Source of the DNA: an uncultured Selenomonadales bacterium
GTDB lineage: Bacteria; Bacillota; Negativicutes; Selenomonadales; Selenomonadaceae
Assembly (NCBI GenBank): GCA_937915725.1
Contig: CALGGV010000001.1
Span: 1 to 7,362 of the forward strand
Direction: 5' to 3'
Length of the DNA: 7,362 nucleotides
Position 1 is the stretch's first letter. Every line of letters begins with the position of its first letter. Positions 1 through 6,554 of the stretch are shown here, piece after piece. The notes beneath the pieces were generated by a model that did not search any database, had not been told where the DNA came from, and saw only the letters and a list, made by a program, of their open reading frames with translations. Made by a program: the position numbers and the translations under genes.

Positions 1-148
1 CGTGCTTTATTGCAAATTCTTTTTCGTCAGTTATCGCCGTCAAATTTATTTTCGTATTCCAGTCAATTACCATTTCATAAAATTTTTGAAATTGGTTTAA
101 TTGTTCGTCGCGCAGATTTATATATTGCGCCAAAATTTCTTTAAACAT
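1..148 (-). CDS. rsmG: 16S rRNA (guanine-527-N7)-methyltransferase RsmG, N-terminal part only
   Basis: The gene runs off the left edge; 49 codons are visible. RsmG (GidB) uses S-adenosylmethionine to methylate N7 of G527 in 16S rRNA, in the cytoplasm. The visible part starts MFKEILAQY and continues with YEMVIDWNTKINLTAITDEK and then EFAIKH. The W-N-x-K-I-N-L-T-A-I-T block followed by a short spacer and an I-K-H is the typical RsmG N-terminus, just before the SAM-binding fold, which lies outside the window. The start ATG (148-146) overlaps the guaA stop TAA by one base (TAATG), so the two are probably cotranscribed and translationally coupled. The assignment rests on this short but characteristic segment; SAM-binding residues cannot be checked. 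Confidence 0.88.
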   Translation of the reverse strand, partial: MFKEILAQYINLRDEQLNQFQKFYEMVIDWNTKINLTAITDEKEFAIKH

Positions 149-1716
149 TATTCAAACTCAATCGTTGCAGGCGGCTTGCTCGTGCAATCGTACAAAACGC
201 GGTTAACGCCCTTAACTTCGTTTACAATTCTGTTGGCAACGGTATTTAAAATTTTCCAGTCAATTTGCGCCGCCTCCGCCGTCATAAAATCACTAGTCAA
301 AACTGCGCGAAGTACAACGGCGAAATCGTAAGTGCGCCCGTCGCCCATAACTCCGACACTGCGCATATTCGTCAACGCGGCGAAATATTGCCCCAAATCT
401 GCCGCAATTCCAGCCTTCGCAATTTCTTCACGATAAATAAAATCTGCGTCCTGCACAATTTTAATTTTTTCTGCCGTAACTTCGCCGATAATTCTAATTC
501 CTAAGCCGGGACCGGGAAAAGGTTGACGGCTAACGATATTTTCAGGCAAGCCGAGTTGACGCCCTGCTTGTCTAACTTCATCTTTAAATAAAAGTCTAAG
601 CGGCTCCACAATTTCTTTGAAGTCCACAAAATCCGGCAAGCCGCCAACATTGTGATGAGACTTTATAACCGCAGATTTTCCCAAGCCACTTTCGATAACG
701 TCGGGGTAAATCGTGCCCTGTACAAGAAAATCAACCGCGCCGATTTTTTTTGCAACTTCTTCAAAAACGCGGATAAATTCTTCACCAATAATTTTTCTTT
801 TGCGCTCGGGGTCTGTAACGCCGCTAAGTTTTTGTAAAAATCTTTCGCCCGCGTCAATTTTTATAAAATTTAAATCGTAATTTTTGAAAACTGCCTCGAC
901 TTCCGCCGCCTCATTTTTTCTCAACAAGCCGTGATCCACAAATACGCAGGTTAAATTTTTTCCAACGGCTTTACTAAGCATAACCGCCGCAACGCTTGAA
1001 TCAACGCCGCCGCTTAACGCACATAAAACCTTGCCGCCGCCAATTTTATTTTTAAGTTCAGAAATTGTATCTGCAACGAAAGAATCCATTTTCCAATTTC
1101 TTTGACAGCCGCAAATTTCCATAAAATTTGAAAGAATTTTTTTGCCTTCGACGGTATGTAAAACTTCAGGATGAAATTGCACGGCATACAAATTTTTTGC
1201 GGGATTTTCAGCCGCCGCAACGGGGCAATTTTCACTTTCGGCAGTTACAACAAAATTTTGGGGCAAATTAAAAATTCTGTCGGTATGGCTCATCCAAACA
1301 ACGGTATTTTTTTCGACGCCGTTAAAAAGTTTTGAATCGCCCAAAATTTTAATTTCAGTTTTGCCATATTCGCCTACTTCAGGTTTTTGAACACTGCCGC
1401 CCAAAACGTGAGTCATTGCCTGCGCGCCGTAACAAATCCCCAAAATTGGAACGCCCAAATTAAAAAGTTCAGCAGGCGGCAAGCTTGAATTTTTTTCATA
1501 GACACTTTGCGGTCCGCCGGTTAAAATTATTCCCTCAAGTTGCATATTTTTAAGTGCAGAAAAATTTATTGCAGTACCGAGCCCGCTTTTAACATTTTTA
1601 TCAGATTTACTTTCGCCGTCGGTTAAGGTGTGAACTTCGCAGTAAACATTATTTTCACGAACGCGCCGCGCTATCAGTTGGTTATATTGCCCGCCAAAAT
1701 CTAAAACTAAAATCAT
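148..1716 (-). CDS. guaA: GMP synthase (glutamine-hydrolysing)
   Basis: Cytoplasmic enzyme that aminates XMP to GMP using ATP and ammonia from glutamine, the last step of guanine nucleotide synthesis. The 522 residues fit the family's usual 510-525. The class I glutamine amidotransferase domain spans about 1-200, starting MILVLDFGGQYNQLIARR, with nucleophile Cys95 in GICYGAQAM and the His182/Glu184 pair in QFHPEV. The ATP-pyrophosphatase domain follows, with P-loop SGGVDSS at 235-241 and VQGTIYPDVIESG near 332-344. The dimerisation domain has QPFPGPGLGIRI near 398-409 and ends in the expected YDCTSKPPATIEFE. All key residues are present. Residues about 33-54 look like an extra loop compared with most GuaA proteins. 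The start is supported by AAGGGAG (1730-1724), 7 bases before the ATG. rsmG follows with a one-base overlap. No purine riboswitch is recognisable in the leader. Confidence 0.97.
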   Translation of the reverse strand: MILVLDFGGQYNQLIARRVRENNVYCEVHTLTDGESKSDKNVKSGLGTAINFSALKNMQLEGIILTGGPQSVYEKNSSLPPAELFNLGVPILGICYGAQAMTHVLGGSVQKPEVGEYGKTEIKILGDSKLFNGVEKNTVVWMSHTDRIFNLPQNFVVTAESENCPVAAAENPAKNLYAVQFHPEVLHTVEGKKILSNFMEICGCQRNWKMDSFVADTISELKNKIGGGKVLCALSGGVDSSVAAVMLSKAVGKNLTCVFVDHGLLRKNEAAEVEAVFKNYDLNFIKIDAGERFLQKLSGVTDPERKRKIIGEEFIRVFEEVAKKIGAVDFLVQGTIYPDVIESGLGKSAVIKSHHNVGGLPDFVDFKEIVEPLRLLFKDEVRQAGRQLGLPENIVSRQPFPGPGLGIRIIGEVTAEKIKIVQDADFIYREEIAKAGIAADLGQYFAALTNMRSVGVMGDGRTYDFAVVLRAVLTSDFMTAEAAQIDWKILNTVANRIVNEVKGVNRVLYDCTSKPPATIEFE

Positions 1717-1741
1717 AAGAAATCTCCCTTCGGTCGATTTT

Positions 1742-1814
1742 AGGCAATAGGCAGTAGTGAAGAGGCAGTAGGAAACAAGAAACTTTTGCCTAATGCCTTT
1801 TGCCTCTTGCCTGA
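1742..1814. repeat. Inverted array of 7-bp repeats (AGGCANN / TGCCTNN) in the guaA leader
   Basis: On the plus strand the left arm (1742-1771) reads in 7-base steps AGGCAAT, AGGCAGT, a degenerate AGTGAAG, AGGCAGT, then AGG. The right arm (1787-1814) has four exact TGCCT cores in 7-base steps (1787, 1794, 1801, 1808). The arms are inverted relative to each other and separated by about 15 bases, so the whole can fold back. The outermost 12 bases pair at 11 positions. The element ends about 25 bases before the guaA ATG, so it probably lies in the 5' leader of the transcript or overlaps its promoter. Origin unknown; it may be a small dispersed foldback element. Confidence 0.65.
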
Positions 1815-1855
1815 ATTTTTAATTCTAAATTCGCAACGTCCAAAATTTTTCCTGC

Positions 1856-1889
1856 AAAAATAAAAAAGACGCGCAACTTTCATTGCGCG
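1856..1889 (-). terminator. Rho-independent terminator of the radical SAM gene
   Basis: On the minus strand there is a perfect 7-bp stem CGCGCAA/TTGCGCG (1889-1883 and 1876-1870) with the 6-base loop TGAAAG, followed by TCTTTTTTATTTTT. It begins 14 bases after the stop codon of the radical SAM gene. It separates that gene from guaA, which therefore probably has its own promoter between about 1855 and 1740. Confidence 0.85.
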
Positions 1890-1902
1890 CCGTGCTAAAA
1901 AT

Positions 1903-2925
1903 TTACGTCCATTCTTCAATACTTTTTTTAGATTGATGCCAAGGGATACCATAACTTGTATTTTGAACTTTGCAAAAACGACAAAATGGAATTGGCTTAG
2001 CCAAAAATTCTAAAATTTCTTCGGCGGATTTTGCCTTGTAAATATCAATAGAATTTCCTTCCTCGCTAAAAATATGTGTACCAAAAGCTCTATCAAAATG
2101 CCTAGCAGTTGGGGCAACTGTACAAGTATAAACCCTACCATTCTGAAGATAAATGCAAACGTTTGCACGATGACAAAGCAGAAAACTGTTTCTTTCGTCT
2201 TGATGCCCATCCAAATCGAATGGAAGTTTGTACAAAGTTTTGACAGGTTGATTTTCATTCAGAAATTCAAATTTAATTCCTTTTTGTACAGCTTTTTCTT
2301 TTATTGCGTCATAATTGATATTGATTGGATATTTTGTAGTTAAAATTTCAATATTATTTTCCTTGCAAGAATTCCAAAATTCATCAGACATGCTTAAAAG
2401 TTTTGTACCATTGGTGATTATGTATATACGAGCGCGCGGAAATTTTTGCCTTGTCATTGCCATAAATTTTATAATTTCCGGATGAAGGAGCGGTTCACCG
2501 CCTTGAAAAGAAAGTACTCCTGGTCTATCGTGAAATAACTCAGCCAAACGTGTAAAATCTCTTTCCATTTCTTCAAAATCGGCGAATTGCGGTTTAGCTA
2601 ACGGCGAAAAATGATCACAACCGGCACAGTTTAAATTACAGTGTTCAACCAAGCCTACAATGATTTTCATATCTGCTCTAGGTATACAACGAATAATTCC
2701 TGTTTGCAAATTTCTAATTAGCGTAGAATTGATATTGTGAGATTGAACAATAAGTTGATTCATTTGCTGAATTTGGTTACGCATTTGATTTACAGAATCG
2801 TTTATGACTTTCAAAGATTTTGTCAAAGAATTAAGCGTTTCAGTATATTCAGTTTGATTTACTGGTTTTTCTGCCCTTCCCCCGATATTAGGGTCGATAA
2901 TATCTGCTAAAGAAAAAGTATCCAT
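1903..2925 (-). CDS. Radical SAM protein with SPASM-like C-terminal cysteines
   Basis: A 340-residue protein. The radical SAM cluster motif is CNLNCAGC, with Cys96, Cys100 and Cys103 set to bind a [4Fe-4S] cluster that cleaves S-adenosylmethionine. GGEPLL at 142-147 is the usual SAM-binding motif, and IITNGT at 169-174 fits the next barrel strand. C-terminal cysteines at 251, 257, 268, 315 and 318 (CRFC) suggest an auxiliary iron-sulfur cluster of SPASM/Twitch type. The first ~85 residues precede the barrel and are unusual: residues about 27-73 are rich in Q, N, S, L and I and look coiled-coil-like. The start is supported by AGGAGG seven bases before the ATG. The gene stands alone, followed by its own terminator. 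Similar proteins, as I recall, occur in surface-polysaccharide or peptide-modification loci of anaerobic Firmicutes, but no substrate gene is next to it, so the reaction is unknown. Confidence 0.88.
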   Translation of the reverse strand: MDTFSLADIIDPNIGGRAEKPVNQTEYTETLNSLTKSLKVINDSVNQMRNQIQQMNQLIVQSHNINSTLIRNLQTGIIRCIPRADMKIIVGLVEHCNLNCAGCDHFSPLAKPQFADFEEMERDFTRLAELFHDRPGVLSFQGGEPLLHPEIIKFMAMTRQKFPRARIYIITNGTKLLSMSDEFWNSCKENNIEILTTKYPININYDAIKEKAVQKGIKFEFLNENQPVKTLYKLPFDLDGHQDERNSFLLCHRANVCIYLQNGRVYTCTVAPTARHFDRAFGTHIFSEEGNSIDIYKAKSAEEILEFLAKPIPFCRFCKVQNTSYGIPWHQSKKSIEEWT

Positions 2926-2972
2926 TAATAGCCCTCCTAATTTTTTTAACGATAATAAATTCGTAATGTTGA

Positions 2973-3002
2973 AAAATATTCCTGCTTAAACGCGAACTAC
3001 AA
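2973..3002 (-). promoter_or_regulatory. Possible promoter of the radical SAM gene
   Basis: On the minus strand TTGTAG (3002-2997) and TATTTT (2978-2973) are 18 bases apart, about 48 bases upstream of the ATG. Both hexamers are imperfect and the region is AT-rich, so this is only a candidate. Confidence 0.25.
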
Positions 3003-3043
3003 TTTTTCCATTAACCGCACTGCTGTTTTGCGCAATTAACGCC

Positions 3044-3196
3044 TTGAGCGAAATAACGAAAATCAGATTTTAATCTACCGGCGACAGTTTTAACCCACGC
3101 CATATGAACACTTGAAATTAAAATTCAAAAATAATAATATTTCCAAGAATTGACAGTTGAAATAATTTCTCGCGCAGTCATAGACAAGGGCAGGAA
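3044..3196 (-). pseudogene. Decayed third copy of the MmeI-type recognition-domain repeat
   Basis: This stretch lies just past the stop of the methyltransferase gene and repeats the segment 3483-3635 inside that gene with roughly a dozen differences over about 150 bases. Read in the matching frame it encodes LPLSMTAREIISTVNSWKYY, then YF, a stop, ILISSVHMAWVKTVAGRLKS and DFRYFAQ. The equivalent in the intact copy is KYYYFGVLTSSVHMAWVK, so a Gly codon has become TGA. It is also out of frame with the upstream gene, because the linker before it is 11 bases shorter than the one between copies 1 and 2. Homology stops abruptly near 3044, within the codons for RYSAQ, so the conserved C-terminal part is missing. 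It is a remnant or an untranslated reservoir of recognition-domain sequence, not an independent gene. Confidence 0.85.
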
Positions 3197-3197
3197 G

Positions 3198-3222
3198 TGG
3201 CTAGCTATTGCCCCGCGCCACT
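3198..3222. repeat. Short inverted repeat at the linker between repeat copies 2 and 3
   Basis: GTGGC (3198-3202) and GCCAC (3218-3222) are inverted around 15 bases. The segment replaces the linker found between copies 1 and 2, and contains the stop codon (3201-3203) that ends the methyltransferase. It is more GC-rich than its surroundings. A five-base stem may be chance. Confidence 0.35.
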
Positions 3223-6200
3223 ACTCCATTTCTTTGCATAAGGTTGGAAACAATTTCAGATTCAGAAAAATCAGCAGGAAAATTATAAGCCGCTAAAACA
3301 GCCACGTCATTTTTTCTGTGTGCGTCGCGCAAGTCTTTTGGCATTAAAATATCGTCATAAAGTTCGGCTAAAGTAGAATCTGGATAATTTTTGCGTACGT
3401 TTAAAATATTTTGGGCAGTTTTTGAGATTGTCCTTTTTTGTTGTATCGAAGGCTGACACCAAACAAAATTATTGTAAACAATTTGGGCAGAATAGCGAAA
3501 ATCAGATTTCAATCTACCGGCAACAATTTTAACCCACGCCATATGAACGCTGGAAGTTAAAACGCCAAAATAATAATATTTCCAAGAATTGACAGTTGAA
3601 ATAATTTCTCGCGCAGTTGTAGACAAGGGCAGGAAATTTATATCTGTTTCAACAGTTTTTTTTTGCGTCAAGACGCCATTTCTTTGCATAAGGTTGGAAA
3701 CAATTTCAGATTCGGAAAAATCAGCAGGGAAATTATAGGCCGCTAAAACAGCCGCGTCATTTTTTCTGTGTGCGTCGCGCAGGTCTTTTGGCATTAAAAC
3801 ATCGTCGTAGAGTTCGGCAAGAGTAGAATCAGGATATTTCTTTAGAGTGTCCAAAATATTTTGTGCAGTAATTTCAATTTCGGCTACTTGTTGGCTGTTG
3901 GCGTTGCAGAAAGGAAAATTATTGTAGACGATTTGGGCAGAATACCTGTAACGACTTTCAAGGCGTCCACATACTGCCCGCGTCCACGCCATATGTACTG
4001 ACGAAATTAAAATGCCGAAATGATAAATAGTAGCGTCTGGAATTATAAAATTGGCGTCACTGGGAATTATTTCCGGCGGTAAAAAATCCATAGGAATATA
4101 CCTGCGATTTTCAGAACTAACACGCGGCACCAAAATATAACCTGTCTGCGGTAATCGTATTTCTTGAAATTCTGTAGGTCTGTCAGCGTCTTTTAAAGTA
4201 GCGGCTTTTTTACTTTTCAAACGGAAATCACGAACATTTTTAACCCTGTCATAAATTGGCGGGATTTTTTTTATTTCAGCAGGAGTAGCATTGACAAGCC
4301 AAAGGCAATATCTTTTTTTGCCGTGTAAAAATTCTTCCGCTCCCATAAATTGGCGAATAAATTTTTCAGCCGCCGGATATTTTTTCAAAAGTTCATCACG
4401 TTCAATAGGAGACAAAATTAAAAAACCGCCGTCAGCAGGTTTGTTACCGTAAACCATAGGAGGAGTATCTTTTCTAAGCGGTTTATTACGACTGTGAATA
4501 AAAAAGTTGGGCGCGTCATTCAGATAAAAATTGATATTCTGCGCGAGAATTTTGTTATTGCCGTCAAAGATAAATTTTTGAGGACGAGCAAAGTTAGCAA
4601 AGCCAATGATGACGCAATGGACGTGAGCTTTTAAATTAGATTCACTGTCCCAAATAAAAGTTTTGTGAGCAAAATTAATCTCTATAGGCAAATTCTCAAA
4701 AACGGCGGCAACCTGTTCGCCTTGAGTAATGGAATTGGTGGAAACAAAGGCAGATTCAATTCTTGTACCTTGAATAAAATCAGCGGCTTTTTTGTACCAG
4801 CAAGCAACATAATCAACCGAATTATTTTTGAAAAAAGTTTTAATGTCAGCTTTTTGTTCGGTAGTTTGAAAAGTTTTGCCGACAAAAGGCGGGTTGCCCA
4901 TAATAAAATTAACACCGTGTGCAAGGTTATCCCAGTCAATTTTTAATGCGTTACCTTCAAAAATGTTGGCGTAAGATTTAAGAGGCAAAGTATCAATGTG
5001 GCGATGAATAATATTTTGAGTTTCCTGCAACATTTGAAGTTCGGCGATCCAAAGAGCAGTACGAGCAACAGTACAGGCAAAATCGTTAATCTCAATACCG
5101 GAAAATTGAGAAATGGAAACTTTCACGGGGTTATCAATATCACCAAGAGTAATTTGACTGCCAAGAAGTTCGCGCAGAATTTTATTTTCAAGCCTACGCA
5201 AGCAAATAAAAGATTCAGTAAGAAAATTACCACTACCGCAAGCAGGGTCGAAAAATTTTAACTGCGAAATTTTATCTTGAAATTTGAGCAGATTTTTCTT
5301 GCCGTGAATGTTTTCAAATTCGGCGGTTAAATCGTCCAAAAATAGCGAGTCGATAACCTTATGGATATTTTCAATGGAGGTGTAGTGCATACCACCTGCG
5401 CGACGTGTAACAGGATTTAAGGTAGATTCAAAAACCGCGCCAAAAATAGTAGGAGAAATACCAGCCCAATTAAAGGCGCAAGCGTCCTCAAGGAGCAAAT
5501 TTTTAATGTCATCAGAAAAGTTGGGAATTTCGATATTGCCTTCAAAAAGCCCACCGTTCACATACGGAAAATTTTTTAATTCGTCAGCAAGGTAAGGGTC
5601 GCGCAGATTTATTGGGGTATTCAAAACTTGAAATAAGTCAATCAAGGCGCGGCGCAAATTTTTTTCACTTTTGAGATAATCAAAAAAAATATTATGTTTG
5701 CCAAAAATGTCAGCGGATTCAGCGTAAAGGCAAAAAACAAGCCTAACGCATAATTTGTTAAGACTTTGCAAAGATTCATCAGAATTGGGGTTGATATATT
5801 GGACGTGCAAGGCGTCATAAAGTTTACCGACAATTTCGCCCGCTTGTAAGGATAATTCCAACTCGACACGAATTTTATTTTGGCTTGCGTCAATGAGAAA
5901 ATCGAAGACGTGGAACTTTTGCGGCAAATCTTCAAGTAGAATTTTCTGTGGCTTTTCCAAAGTTTCCATATCGTAGATAAGAAATTCTTTGAAATTGGAA
6001 ACGATAATCCAACGCGGGCGCATAGAATAAGGCAAACTGTTGCCGTAACGTTGCGCCTGTTCGTAAGGAGTTAAAATTGAGCCGTCCGATTGAGATTTTT
6101 CCTGAGTTAAATTTTCGGACAAAGATTTTTGTTCAATGATAACCTTAGAATCAGGGAAAAAAGCGTCAATAAAAGAAGTATGCTTAAGTTTTACCGGAAC

Positions 6201-6353
6201 TTCAAACTTTATAAATTTTTCCGGCTGTGAAATATTTAAAACATCGCGTAGAAATTGCAACCAAAAAATTTGAGTATCGCCCTTTTCATAGCCACGCCCT
6301 ATCCATTTTTTTACAAAATCACGAACAGATGCCATATTGTTTGTAAAGTTCAT
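3201..6353 (-). CDS. MmeI-like (type IIL) restriction enzyme and adenine methyltransferase with duplicated C-terminus
   Basis: A 1050-residue single-chain restriction-modification enzyme. Family knowledge: such proteins cut DNA and methylate adenine-N6, with one recognition domain setting both specificities. N-terminal nuclease (about 1-175): Asp63 in FIDAFFPD and Glu74-Gln-Lys76 in VIIEQKS form the D...ExK centre, followed by QSDGSILTPYEQAQRYGNSL. A helical connector (about 176-300) contains FPYVNGGLFE. The methyltransferase (about 300-600) has GMHYTS, motif I FFDPACGSGNFL (367-378) and motif IV GNPPFVG (486-492). The recognition domain (about 610-820) ends in SSVHMAW...RYSAQIVYNNF, and a C-terminal helical domain runs to about 895, where relatives of ~900-930 residues would stop. 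Here residues 751-894 are repeated as 901-1044. The start overlaps the upstream small ORF by 35 bases with only a weak GAAG-type ribosome binding site, suggesting coupling; Met7 is an alternative start. Activity of the elongated form is uncertain. Confidence 0.92.
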   Translation of the reverse strand: MNFTNNMASVRDFVKKWIGRGYEKGDTQIFWLQFLRDVLNISQPEKFIKFEVPVKLKHTSFIDAFFPDSKVIIEQKSLSENLTQEKSQSDGSILTPYEQAQRYGNSLPYSMRPRWIIVSNFKEFLIYDMETLEKPQKILLEDLPQKFHVFDFLIDASQNKIRVELELSLQAGEIVGKLYDALHVQYINPNSDESLQSLNKLCVRLVFCLYAESADIFGKHNIFFDYLKSEKNLRRALIDLFQVLNTPINLRDPYLADELKNFPYVNGGLFEGNIEIPNFSDDIKNLLLEDACAFNWAGISPTIFGAVFESTLNPVTRRAGGMHYTSIENIHKVIDSLFLDDLTAEFENIHGKKNLLKFQDKISQLKFFDPACGSGNFLTESFICLRRLENKILRELLGSQITLGDIDNPVKVSISQFSGIEINDFACTVARTALWIAELQMLQETQNIIHRHIDTLPLKSYANIFEGNALKIDWDNLAHGVNFIMGNPPFVGKTFQTTEQKADIKTFFKNNSVDYVACWYKKAADFIQGTRIESAFVSTNSITQGEQVAAVFENLPIEINFAHKTFIWDSESNLKAHVHCVIIGFANFARPQKFIFDGNNKILAQNINFYLNDAPNFFIHSRNKPLRKDTPPMVYGNKPADGGFLILSPIERDELLKKYPAAEKFIRQFMGAEEFLHGKKRYCLWLVNATPAEIKKIPPIYDRVKNVRDFRLKSKKAATLKDADRPTEFQEIRLPQTGYILVPRVSSENRRYIPMDFLPPEIIPSDANFIIPDATIYHFGILISSVHMAWTRAVCGRLESRYRYSAQIVYNNFPFCNANSQQVAEIEITAQNILDTLKKYPDSTLAELYDDVLMPKDLRDAHRKNDAAVLAAYNFPADFSESEIVSNLMQRNGVLTQKKTVETDINFLPLSTTAREIISTVNSWKYYYFGVLTSSVHMAWVKIVAGRLKSDFRYSAQIVYNNFVWCQPSIQQKRTISKTAQNILNVRKNYPDSTLAELYDDILMPKDLRDAHRKNDVAVLAAYNFPADFSESEIVSNLMQRNGVVARGNS
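3222..3653 (-). repeat. Tandem repeat copy 2 (residues 901-1044 of the methyltransferase)
   Basis: Second copy of a unit holding the end of the recognition domain and the whole C-terminal domain, offset from copy 1 by exactly 450 bases with no indel. Its C-terminal part (residues 991-1044, starting PDSTLAELYDD) differs from copy 1 at two residues, and at about 11 of 155 bases. Its recognition part (901-980) is far more diverged from copy 1, reading YYFGVLTSSVHMAWVKIVAG where copy 1 has YHFGILISSVHMAWTRAVCG. That part is instead about 90% identical in DNA to the decayed copy 3. Confidence 0.92.
3672..4103 (-). repeat. Tandem repeat copy 1 (residues 751-894 of the methyltransferase)
   Basis: First copy of the 450-base unit, in the position where a normal MmeI-like protein carries the end of its recognition domain and its C-terminal domain. 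It runs from RYIPMDFLPP through SSVHMAWTRAVCGRLESRYR and RYSAQIVYNNFPFC to ESEIVSNLMQRNGV. It joins copy 2 through the short linker LTQKKT. Confidence 0.92.
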
Positions 6354-6513
6354 TGCGTTTCACTTCATCATTCAAAGCAAATTGAATATCTTCCTGTTTG
6401 TCATTTTTTATAAGAATATCAATGAGCTTAGCGAGTCGATTTTCTCCCATCTCTACACCGTCATCAAAACTAGCTTTAATGGCAGAATCTTTATCCCACT
6501 GTAAAGCTAACAT
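6319..6513 (-). CDS. Small Rpn-tail-like protein upstream of and overlapping the methyltransferase
   Basis: A 64-residue protein starting MLALQWDKDSAIKASFDDG and ending ELYKQYGICS. The sequence resembles the C-terminal tail of Rpn-family (PD-(D/E)XK, 'recombination-promoting nuclease/putative transposase') proteins; this is recognition by eye. No nuclease core is present, so it is either a truncated rpn or a stand-alone small protein. The frame stays open upstream to an ATG at 6627, but I chose Met at 6513 because GAGGAGGT lies about 7 bases before it and the upstream codons do not look like Rpn. Published work on E. coli Rpn proteins describes short C-terminal products made from an internal start that act as antitoxins; the strong internal site here fits that pattern, by inference. 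The stop (6321-6319) lies 35 bases inside the methyltransferase gene, so translation of the two is probably coupled. Confidence 0.6.
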   Translation of the reverse strand: MLALQWDKDSAIKASFDDGVEMGENRLAKLIDILIKNDKQEDIQFALNDEVKRNELYKQYGICS

Positions 6514-6554
6514 ATTAAATACCTCCTCTAAATGAAATTCTAAATATCCTAACA

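Noticed and set aside
1742..1814. CRISPR array or guaA transcription attenuator
   Set aside because: The repeats are 7 bases long with two-base spacers in inverted orientation, not CRISPR-like, and no T tract follows the foldback on the guaA strand.
1717..1855. Guanine-sensing riboswitch in the guaA leader
   Set aside because: I could not find the conserved three-way-junction core of purine riboswitches; only the heptamer array and a ribosome binding site are visible.
3044..3240. Insertion sequence or transposon end next to the R-M gene
   Set aside because: There is no transposase, no long terminal inverted repeat and no visible target duplication; the five-base inverted repeat in the linker is too short to support one.
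4665..5261. Plus-strand open frames of about 80-95 codons opposite the methyltransferase gene
   Set aside because: They lie wholly within a well-supported minus-strand gene, show no domains and no good ribosome binding sites, and are shadows of its coding bias.
3201..6353. BREX PglX or a type I HsdM methyltransferase
   Set aside because: The N-terminal D...EQK nuclease centre, the GMHYTS and NPPFVG forms of the methyltransferase motifs and the SSVHMAW/RYSAQIVYNNF recognition end match MmeI-like enzymes, and no BREX or HsdR/HsdS genes are nearby.
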